7,679 nt of DNA from assembly GCA_963631655.1 (NCBI GenBank), contig CAVGRR010000071.1, positions 1 to 7,679 of the forward strand, in the 5' to 3' direction. How positions within the stretch are numbered: position 1 is the stretch's first letter; each line of letters begins with the position of its first letter. The translations under genes were made by a program, and so were the position numbers. The DNA is from Methanomethylophilus sp963631655. GTDB lineage: Archaea; Thermoplasmatota; Thermoplasmata; Methanomassiliicoccales; Methanomethylophilaceae. Below, in pieces: positions 1 through 5,091 of the stretch. Under the pieces are notes generated by a model. That model was not told the origin of the DNA. It worked only from the letters and a program-made list of their open reading frames with translations, and did no database searches.

Positions 1-138
1 GGAAAGCACGGGCGATTCTCCGTTGTAGGTTCCGGGCTGTTCATTGTTGTTCTTATTGTTGTTGGTAAGAACCACTGCGCAGGCAGCGATAGCGATGATC
101 GCAACGACCACGATGGCTACTATCTGTTTTTGTTGCAT
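1..138 (-). CDS. N-terminus of exported/membrane-anchored protein (3' truncated by window edge)
   Basis: Forty-six codons are open from an ATG at 138 to the left edge, so only the N-terminus is visible. It reads MQQKQ, then a hydrophobic stretch (about residues 6-24, rich in Ile, Val and Ala, with a Cys at residue 20 in an I-A-A-C context), then an Asn-rich hydrophilic segment (residues 26-32) leading to a Pro/Gly-containing region. This is the layout of a signal peptide or single N-terminal anchor followed by a flexible linker, as in many archaeal extracellular solute-binding or surface proteins. The Cys20 context resembles a lipobox, but the hydrophobic run continues past it, so an uncleaved anchor is equally possible. 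A TATA-like element lies about 30 nt upstream of the ATG. The mature domain is outside the window, so no function is assigned. It is divergent from the ABC exporter operon. Confidence 0.6.
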   Translation of the reverse strand, partial: MQQKQIVAIVVVAIIAIAACAVVLTNNNKNNNEQPGTYNGESPVLS

Positions 139-163
139 ATTATTACCGTAGGTATGGCTAAAT

Positions 164-173
164 CTATATCTAA
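164..173 (-). promoter_or_regulatory. TATA-like box for the left-edge gene
   Basis: On the minus strand the sequence TTAGATATAG is centred about 30 nt before the ATG at 138, within a very AT-rich stretch (about 160-185). There is no clear ribosome binding site before the ATG. This fits a leaderless or very short-leader archaeal transcript. Confidence 0.35.
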
Positions 174-264
174 AATTTAAATATTCCTTAATTATTGTGT
201 AATATCAGTAAAGAATGGATGTTGGATGAGCTAACCAAAAAAGTACTCCCTACAACATTTTTCA

Positions 265-272
265 ATTTAAAT
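265..272 (+). promoter_or_regulatory. Possible TATA box of the ABC exporter operon
   Basis: ATTTAAAT lies in the AT-rich 139-357 spacer, about 90 nt before the ATG at 358. Transcription starting some 25 nt downstream would give a leader of roughly 65 nt. No better TATA match lies at the distance expected for a leaderless start at 358. The rest of the spacer shows no gene or clear repeat. Confidence 0.25.
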
Positions 273-357
273 CAAAGGAAAATATGGCATAATTCGAGGA
301 AAAAGACTTGATTACTTCAATAAAGAACTGTTTTTGCCAAAATCGTTCTGTTGAAAT

Positions 358-1287
358 ATGACAGTCGCTGAAAGGGGCAATAATTTGGTCGATGCGAACG
401 AAGAGAAAAACTGTGCTGGGTACGGGATTGTGTCGGAGGATTCAACCATCATTGCGAACGGCCTCGTCAAGAGGTTCGGTGACTTCACCGCTGTCGACCG
501 TCTCGACCTCAATGTCCGCAAAGGTGAGATCTACGGTTTCCTCGGACCCAACGGTGCCGGGAAGACCACCACCGTCCGCATGCTCACCACCATGGAACTT
601 CCCGACGAAGGCACGATTTTCATCGACGGCCACCCCACGAAGACCGATTACATCTCCGCCCGCAGACATATAGGTGTTATTCAACAGCAGCACAGTCTGG
701 AGAAGGACATCTCTGTGAAGGAGAACATAGTCCACCATGGTCTGATGCAGAATCTCTCCCGCAGGCAGATCGCCGAGCGGATGGATGAGCTCTGCACCAT
801 CATGGAACTCAACGACCGTCTCGACACCCTTATTGCAAATCTTTCAGGCGGCTGGAAGAAGAGAGTGGCCATCGTCTGCTCCCTGATCCACGAACCCGAT
901 ATACTTTTCATGGATGAACCGACGACAGGCCTCGACACCCAGTCGCGCAACATCCTCTGGAAGATGATAAGGGCGATCAACGCCAAAGGGACCACGATCT
1001 TCCTCACCACGCACTACATCTTCGAGGCCGAGAATCTCTGTGACCGGGTAGGCATCATTGCCAAAGGGAAACTCATCGCCGAAGGCACTCCGGAGGAACT
1101 GAAGTCCACCATGGGCCCCGTTGCATTGGTCTCCTCGGATTCCGACGGGAACGAACACGTTCAGTATTTCCAGACCCGCGCCGAGGCGAGGGAGGCTTCG
1201 GGACAGATCCACGAGTCTCACGACACCATGATCCGCAGCACGAATCTCGAGGATGTGTTCCTCAAACTGACCGGAGGTTCGTTCTGA
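358..1287 (+). CDS. ABC-2 type exporter, ATP-binding subunit (DrrA/NodI-like)
   Basis: This is a 309-residue cytoplasmic ATPase that would power export by the permease encoded next to it. The nucleotide-binding domain spans about residues 30-245. Walker A is GPNGAGKT at 63-70, the Q-loop glutamine is around 109-110, the signature is LSGGW at 162-166, Walker B is ILFMDEP at 182-188 with E187, the D-loop GLD is at 191-193, and the switch His is H219. The signature has Trp where Gln is usual, a variant also common in ABC-2 ATPases. Residues about 250-309 form the C-terminal extension typical of drug or polysaccharide exporters. The start is uncertain: an in-frame stop lies just upstream (352-354), ATG358 has no ribosome binding site, and the first 24 residues look like an extra extension. 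GTG at 430 would give a more family-like N-terminus. The stop overlaps the next start by 1 nt (TGATG), so the two genes are translationally coupled. Substrate unknown. Confidence 0.9.
   Translation: MTVAERGNNLVDANEEKNCAGYGIVSEDSTIIANGLVKRFGDFTAVDRLDLNVRKGEIYGFLGPNGAGKTTTVRMLTTMELPDEGTIFIDGHPTKTDYISARRHIGVIQQQHSLEKDISVKENIVHHGLMQNLSRRQIAERMDELCTIMELNDRLDTLIANLSGGWKKRVAIVCSLIHEPDILFMDEPTTGLDTQSRNILWKMIRAINAKGTTIFLTTHYIFEAENLCDRVGIIAKGKLIAEGTPEELKSTMGPVALVSSDSDGNEHVQYFQTRAEAREASGQIHESHDTMIRSTNLEDVFLKLTGGSF
1273..1277 (+). promoter_or_regulatory. Ribosome binding site of the ABC-2 permease
   Basis: GGAGG ends 9 nt before the ATG at 1287 and lies inside the last codons of the ATPase gene. It matches the archaeal anti-Shine-Dalgarno sequence and supports ATG1287 as the start of the second cistron. 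Confidence 0.65.
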
Positions 1288-2039
1288 TGTACAATCTCCT
1301 TTCGGAGACCGCGAGGGTGGCCTACGGAGACCTGTGTTTCTTCCGCAGGCATCTCGTTCAGGTCATCATCTCTTCGATGATTGGGCCTCTGCTTTATCTG
1401 GTGGCCTTCGGATACGGTATGAGGACGGGCTCCACCGGAAGTGCCGATGTCTCCTATCTGGCATATGTGATCCCGGGTATCGTTTTCATTACCACACTGA
1501 CCGCCGGTTTCGCCTCTTCATCGCAGAAGATCCTCATCCAGAGACTGTTCTATTCCAGTTTCGATGAACTCATTCTGTGTCCTATGCACATTCCTTCCAT
1601 AATCTTCGGAAAATCGGTCATCGGGATGCTGAAAGGATTGATTGGAGCCTTTATCATGTTGGGGCTGGGATGCCTCCTTGAACCATATGTACACATCACT
1701 CTGGGTCTTTTGATCTGCATCTTCTTATGCAGCGTCACATTCTCCATGTTGGGTGTGATGGCAGGTCTTCTCGCAGGTTCAAGTCCCACCCTGAACATGA
1801 TCTCGAGCATCGTCATTCTTCCTATGACATTCATGTGCGGCACCCTGTTCTCTGTGGATTCCCTTCCGAGTGTCATCGGAACGGTGATATGGGCCCTGCC
1901 GCTGACCCATTCCTCCGAGATCATACGCGCCACTTCGCTAGGCTGGGACTTTCCGTGGATCTCCCTGTTGGTATTGGTCGCGTACTTCCTCGTGTTCTTT
2001 GTGATCGACTGCGTCATCATCAAAAAGAAGCTCTATTGA
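1287..2039 (+). CDS. ABC-2 type exporter, permease subunit (NodJ/DrrB-like)
   Basis: A 250-residue integral membrane protein, the usual size for the ABC2_membrane family. Six hydrophobic segments can be seen at about residues 24-44, 57-78, 107-130, 137-163, 168-190 and 223-245. They follow a short cytoplasmic N-terminus with a basic amphipathic stretch (FFRRHLVQ). The region around 177-214 carries the family's conserved signature: a Leu-Pro-Met, a Gly-Thr-Leu-Phe, a segment ending Leu-Pro, then an Ala-Leu-Pro-Leu-Thr-His followed by an acidic residue and Arg. This matches the NodJ/DrrB type of permease. The C-terminus is short and Lys-rich (KKKLY). It presumably dimerises and works with two copies of the ATPase encoded by the overlapping upstream gene. 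The exported compound cannot be told from sequence; drug, lipid or glycan export are all known for this family. The gene is followed by a weak hairpin with a pyrimidine-rich tract. Confidence 0.88.
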   Translation: MYNLLSETARVAYGDLCFFRRHLVQVIISSMIGPLLYLVAFGYGMRTGSTGSADVSYLAYVIPGIVFITTLTAGFASSSQKILIQRLFYSSFDELILCPMHIPSIIFGKSVIGMLKGLIGAFIMLGLGCLLEPYVHITLGLLICIFLCSVTFSMLGVMAGLLAGSSPTLNMISSIVILPMTFMCGTLFSVDSLPSVIGTVIWALPLTHSSEIIRATSLGWDFPWISLLVLVAYFLVFFVIDCVIIKKKLY

Positions 2040-2060
2040 GTCAACAATGACGGTCTTTCT
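2040..2060 (+). terminator. Possible terminator of the ABC exporter operon
   Basis: A short inverted repeat, GTCA-acaa-TGAC (2040-2051), starts immediately after the permease stop and is followed by the pyrimidine-rich TCTTTCT (2054-2060). The stem is only 4 bp, so the U-rich part may matter more, as is usual for archaeal termination. It sits just before the promoter of the next gene. Confidence 0.3.
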
Positions 2061-2063
2061 CAC

Positions 2064-2073
2064 AAATATTTAT
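2064..2073 (+). promoter_or_regulatory. TATA box of the CBS-ParB gene; leaderless start
   Basis: AAATATTTAT is centred about 28 nt before the ATG at 2097, the spacing at which transcription would begin on or next to the start codon. The bases just before the ATG (atatccacctatt) hold no GGAGG-like site. A leaderless mRNA with ATG2097 as the true start is the simplest reading, and it makes this gene transcriptionally separate from the ABC operon. Confidence 0.55.
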
Positions 2074-2096
2074 GATGGGTCGCATATCCACCTATT

Positions 2097-3173
2097 ATGC
2101 CCAGTGCAACAGTCGGCGAGTACATGGTGCGCGACGTCCAGTACGTCACTCCGAACATGACCGTTCAGGAGGTCATCGACAAGCTTCTTGACTCCAACTT
2201 CCACGGATTCCCTGTGGTGGAGAACGGTTACCTTTTGGGATACATAACCGCGAAGGAACTCCTCCGTTACACCGACATGCCCAAGGCGAAACTGCGTTCC
2301 GTCATGACCAGGGGTACCCTGTGTGCCATTCCTTCTATGTCCATTGACGACGCCACCCGTATCCTGTTCAGATACGGACTCAGGAACCTCCCTGTGGTGG
2401 ATGAGAACAAGAAGATCGTGGGCATCATCTCGAACATCGATGTCGTAAGGTCCCAGATCGAGAAATCCCGTCCCGGGAAGGTCATGAACGTGAAGAATTT
2501 CATGGAGAGGCAGAACCATGTCACCCTGAGGATCCACAATGGTGAGGTGCCCATATCCGAAATGATCCCCACTCAGAAAGAGGTGTATATGGACGAGCTC
2601 GTGGGAAGGCAGTACGAGATCAAGAGAGGTCTCAACGAGCCTATCATCGTCATCAAGAGGCACAAGGGATATCTGGTGGTCGACGGACACCACCGTATCA
2701 TGGCCGCCCACAGGCTGGGAATGACCACTTTCAATTGTATCATCCTAGAACCCAGTGATCTTGATGTCACTCTGGGTCTTGAGGTCACGGCCGAGAGGTG
2801 GGGACTTCATTCACTGAACGATGTGAAGATCATCGAAGGTTCGAAACACCCGTTCATGGAGATCACCACCATGCTCCTCCCGCAGGAGATCGCCGGGAAC
2901 ATCAACCACATCCTCATGGAGCGTATGGAGGAGAATCCCGGGCCCGGTGTACCGAGCCCTATAGATCCGGTTCCCCGCAGGAGGGTCAGCACCGCTTCCA
3001 CGAAGAAGACCGCGACAAAGAAGACTGCTGCCAAGGCTTCAGCGAAGAAATCATCTGCCAAGACGTCCGAGAAGAAGACCGAGGCAAAGAAGACCGCAGC
3101 GAAAAAGACCTCGACGAAGAAGGCCTCGACCAAAAAGATGGCCTCCAAGAAACCGTCGAAGGGTGTCGCCTGA
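2097..3173 (+). CDS. Two-CBS / ParB-like domain protein with lysine-rich H1-like tail
   Basis: This 358-residue protein has three parts. Residues about 5-122 are two CBS domains (each with the FPVV/LPVV core strand then GYIT or GIIS; cores near 37-55 and 97-114), which in other proteins pair to bind adenine nucleotides. Residues about 148-225 are a ParB-like nuclease/sulfiredoxin-fold domain with a YLVVDGHHRIMAAHRLG motif at 192-208; the DGHHR box is the hallmark. Residues about 225-292 are a linker with no recognised motif. Residues 294-358 are a low-complexity tail, RRR then 21 Lys with Ala, Thr and Ser, in which Lys or KK recurs about every five residues. A CBS pair joined to a ParB-like domain is a known archaeal arrangement of unclear function; the tail resembles histone H1-type DNA-binding tails. 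Nucleic-acid or polyanion binding is inferred, and nuclease activity is not implied. It has its own promoter and ends 1 nt from the convergent marR stop. Confidence 0.85.
   Translation: MPSATVGEYMVRDVQYVTPNMTVQEVIDKLLDSNFHGFPVVENGYLLGYITAKELLRYTDMPKAKLRSVMTRGTLCAIPSMSIDDATRILFRYGLRNLPVVDENKKIVGIISNIDVVRSQIEKSRPGKVMNVKNFMERQNHVTLRIHNGEVPISEMIPTQKEVYMDELVGRQYEIKRGLNEPIIVIKRHKGYLVVDGHHRIMAAHRLGMTTFNCIILEPSDLDVTLGLEVTAERWGLHSLNDVKIIEGSKHPFMEITTMLLPQEIAGNINHILMERMEENPGPGVPSPIDPVPRRRVSTASTKKTATKKTAAKASAKKSSAKTSEKKTEAKKTAAKKTSTKKASTKKMASKKPSKGVA
2985..3170 (+). repeat. Coding repeat: five-residue Lys-Lys periodicity in the protein tail
   Basis: The DNA here is purine-rich, mostly AAG/AAA with Ala, Thr and Ser codons, and encodes protein residues 297-358. 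Lys or Lys-Lys begins at residues 303, 308, 313, 317, 322, 326, 331, 336, 341, 346 and 351, a near-constant period of 5. The codons vary (AAG and AAA, several Ala and Thr codons), so the period seems kept at protein level rather than by very recent DNA duplication. Confidence 0.65.
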
Positions 3174-3174
3174 T

Positions 3175-3588
3175 TCACTGTTTGATCGCGCACAGAAGCA
3201 TTCTGCGGCCGAGTTCCAGTTCTTCAGGACTGAATTCGAACTTCAGGTTCTTTTCGAATTCTTTGAAAAGATTGTTCAGCGGAGCGTATGTCTCGAGGGC
3301 TTTTTCCGTAAGTGCCAGCACATACGATCTGCGGTCTTTCTCACTGACCTTGCGGACGATATAACCTTCATCTTCGAGACGTTTCAGACGGACCGTGACC
3401 GCTGACTTTGCGACACCTAGTCTCTCTGATATAAGCGAAGGGGTACAGTCATCGTTGAACAAGATAATGTCCATACAGACCATGTCCATATAGGAACAGT
3501 CATTCGACAGACCTCCGTTTTTGATATATTCCTGTTCGAAGACAGTGAGGCGCCGATAAAACGACCAGAAGACTGAATCGCAATCCAT
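3175..3588 (-). CDS. MarR-family transcriptional regulator, probable repressor of the MATE pump
   Basis: A 137-residue winged-helix protein of normal MarR length. An N-terminal helical dimerisation segment (about 1-50) leads to the helix-turn-helix: SLISERLGVAKSAVTVRLKRLEDEG at about 51-75 holds the scaffold and recognition helices. The beta-wing is at about 76-94 with the classic D-R-R (85-87) and an A-L-T-E-K-A exit (92-97). C-terminal dimer helices follow at 98-137. Five cysteines (3, 31, 38, 48, 133) are many for this size and could allow redox or thiol sensing, but that is speculation. It is divergent from a MATE efflux gene across 87 nt, the classic layout for a MarR repressor that controls itself and the pump and is released by a ligand. 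ATG3588 has GGAG directly touching it, too close for normal use, while a TATA box at about -27 suggests a leaderless transcript. The stop is 1 nt from the stop of the convergent CBS gene. Confidence 0.88.
   Translation of the reverse strand: MDCDSVFWSFYRRLTVFEQEYIKNGGLSNDCSYMDMVCMDIILFNDDCTPSLISERLGVAKSAVTVRLKRLEDEGYIVRKVSEKDRRSYVLALTEKALETYAPLNNLFKEFEKNLKFEFSPEELELGRRMLLCAIKQ
3232..3261. repeat. Perfect 9-bp inverted repeat inside marR, downstream of the CBS gene
   Basis: GAATTCGAA (3232-3240) and TTCGAATTC (3253-3261) are exact reverse complements separated by 12 nt. In marR they encode E-F-E-K-N-L-K-F-E-F (residues 110-119). On the plus strand the repeat lies 59 nt after the CBS gene stop and is followed by TTTGAAAAG, so it could form a hairpin in that gene's 3' untranslated region. 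Confidence 0.4.
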
Positions 3589-3603
3589 CTCCAGTCACAA
3601 CTG

Positions 3604-3626
3604 ATTTAAGATATTTAACCATTTAA
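3604..3626. promoter_or_regulatory. Candidate MarR operator: three ATTTAA repeats
   Basis: ATTTAA occurs at 3604-3609, 3613-3618 and 3621-3626, spaced about 9 and 8 bp, with TTAA half-sites that also form loose palindromes (for example TTAAGATATTTAA). The cluster covers the marR TATA box and lies just upstream of the MATE TATA box, where a repressor could block both. AT-rich promoters can produce such motifs by chance. Confidence 0.3.
3611..3618 (-). promoter_or_regulatory. TATA box of marR
   Basis: On the minus strand TTAAATAT is centred about 26-27 nt before the ATG at 3588, placing the transcription start at or very near the start codon. This supports a leaderless marR mRNA. Confidence 0.5.
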
Positions 3627-3632
3627 TTCTGA

Positions 3633-3640
3633 TTTTATAA
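3633..3640 (+). promoter_or_regulatory. TATA box of the MATE pump gene
   Basis: TTTTATAA would place transcription start near 3661-3664, giving a leader of about 12-15 nt. That is just long enough to include the GGGAGG site before ATG3676. Confidence 0.5.
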
Positions 3641-3666
3641 GCAATTACATATAACAATCGGGGTAT

Positions 3667-3672
3667 GGGAGG
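3667..3672 (+). promoter_or_regulatory. Ribosome binding site of the MATE pump gene
   Basis: GGGAGG ends 3 nt before ATG3676. The spacing is short, but no other in-frame start suits the family N-terminus, so it supports this start. Unlike marR and the CBS gene, this transcript seems to have a leader. Confidence 0.45.
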
Positions 3673-3675
3673 CAT

Positions 3676-5046
3676 ATGTCATCCGAAGAGAGCGAACTAG
3701 GGACCATAACCGGACCCAGGAAGATCCTGCGGTTCGCTCTGCCGTCGATAGTGATGATGGTCTTCATTTCCTCTTACTCGATGGTGGACGGTCTTTTCGT
3801 CTCCAATTGGATCGGATCGAATGCCTTTGCCGCACTGAACCTGACCATGCCGGCGTTCAACATCTTCGGGGCCATCGGATTCATGTTCGCCACCGGAGGA
3901 AGCGCCTATGTGGCGACGCTTCTCGGAAGGAAAAAGGTGGCTGAGGCGAACTCGGCCTTTACTCAGATAATCCTCGCATCTTTCCTTCTGGCACTGTTGA
4001 TAACAGCTCTCGGATTCGTGTTCGCTGATGAGTTCGTGTATGCATTGGGTGCGGACTCGGTTCTCGCCCCGATGACCTTGGAATACTGGAACATCCTGGT
4101 GCTGTTCGTCCCGTTCATCATGATGCAGTTCATCGCCCTGCAGTTCCTGATCGTGATCGGAAGGCCGCAGATGGCATTGGCCGCCTCGGTGATCGACGGA
4201 TCGCTCAACATTTTCCTTGACTGGGTCTTCATCGATATCTTCCATTGGGGACTCGGAGGGGCCGCGTTCGCAAGCGGTATCGGATCTGTCGTGGCAGTGG
4301 TCATCGCCTTCTCCGTCCTGTGTTCAAAGAAATCCCATCTCAAGTTCGTCAGGCACTGCATGATAACCGCTAAGGTCATCGTCCCCACCTGTACGAACGG
4401 TGTCTCCGAGATGGCCACCAATCTTGCGGCGGCCGTCACCTCGTTCCTGTTCAATCTCATGATGATGAAATATGCGGGTGCGGACGGTGTCGCCGCGATC
4501 AGTATAATTCTTTATGTGGAGTTCCTGGCGGTGGCTGTCACAGTAGGCTATTCTGCGGGTGTGGCACCGGTGATGTCCTATCATAATGGTGCCGGGGACG
4601 ATATGCACAAAAGGGAACTGTTCCGTTTCAGCATGAAGTTCGTGTGCGCGTTTGCTTTGGCGGTGTTCATCGTGATGGAGATCTTCGCCGGAACCATCGT
4701 CGGATTCTTCGTGTCTGGGTCTTCTGAAGTGGGGCAGATGGCGACCGAGGGTACGCGTATTCATTCCCTTGCATTCCTGCTGATGGGCGTGAACGATTAC
4801 GCATCCGCATTGTTCACTTCGCTGTCGAACGGACTGGTATCTGCGGTCATTTCGGGAGTGAGCAGTTTCATCATCCTCGCACCTATGATCGTCGCACTTC
4901 CCACTTTGTTCGGCATCCATGCGATCTGGTTCGCGGTGCCTCTGACGGAGTTCATTTCCGTCTTCGTCACGATACAGTATTTCCTCAGATTGGGTCCGAA
5001 ATACGGGTTCCTGAAAAGGAAGAATCCAACAGTCCCAGATGTGTGA
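3676..5046 (+). CDS. MATE-family multidrug/cation antiporter efflux pump
   Basis: A 456-residue membrane protein of standard MATE length. It has the expected two six-helix halves: hydrophobic segments at about 19-42, 52-82, 96-117, 137-161, 165-187, 193-215, then 235-264, 272-300, 319-345, 361-384, 389-410 and 415-437. The first half carries family-typical features: a polar N-terminus followed by I-L-R-F-A-L-P, the M-V-D-G-L-F-V-S segment (36-43), and a G-G-S-A-Y-V-A-T-L-L-G segment followed by basic residues (74-87). Pumps of this family expel cationic drugs or metabolites in exchange for Na+ or H+. The divergent marR gene suggests drug- or metabolite-induced expression, similar in concept to the MepR/MepA pair of staphylococci, though substrate and ion are not readable here. 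The basic C-terminus (KRKN) is consistent with a cytoplasmic end. It converges on ppsA with a 45-nt gap. Confidence 0.9.
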   Translation: MSSEESELGTITGPRKILRFALPSIVMMVFISSYSMVDGLFVSNWIGSNAFAALNLTMPAFNIFGAIGFMFATGGSAYVATLLGRKKVAEANSAFTQIILASFLLALLITALGFVFADEFVYALGADSVLAPMTLEYWNILVLFVPFIMMQFIALQFLIVIGRPQMALAASVIDGSLNIFLDWVFIDIFHWGLGGAAFASGIGSVVAVVIAFSVLCSKKSHLKFVRHCMITAKVIVPTCTNGVSEMATNLAAAVTSFLFNLMMMKYAGADGVAAISIILYVEFLAVAVTVGYSAGVAPVMSYHNGAGDDMHKRELFRFSMKFVCAFALAVFIVMEIFAGTIVGFFVSGSSEVGQMATEGTRIHSLAFLLMGVNDYASALFTSLSNGLVSAVISGVSSFIILAPMIVALPTLFGIHAIWFAVPLTEFISVFVTIQYFLRLGPKYGFLKRKNPTVPDV

Positions 5047-5085
5047 AATCAAAAGAAAGATGCCGAGGGGACCGACCCCCCGGCG
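5046..5085 (-). terminator. Hairpin terminator of ppsA
   Basis: On the minus strand, 7 nt after the ppsA stop, a strong GC-rich hairpin forms (5084-5062). It has 4 bp (GCCG/CGGC), one mismatch (5066/5080), 4 G-C pairs and a 5-nt loop (5071-5075). It is followed by the U-rich ATCTTTCTTTTGATTT (5061-5046), which reaches the stop codon of the convergent MATE gene. The plus-strand side is A-rich, so it suits ppsA only. Confidence 0.6.
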
Positions 5086-5091
5086 GTGAGC

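Noticed and set aside
2807..3193. Minus-strand frame opposite the Lys-rich tail, giving a Phe/Val/Ala-rich membrane-like peptide
   Set aside because: The hydrophobic pattern is simply the reverse complement of AAG/AAA lysine codons (CTT/TTT); it is not independent coding.
2798..3364. Plus-strand frame of 188 codons overlapping the end of the CBS gene and marR
   Set aside because: It runs out of frame across the lysine-rich tail and antisense to marR, with His/Arg/Glu-rich low-complexity translation and no conserved motif.
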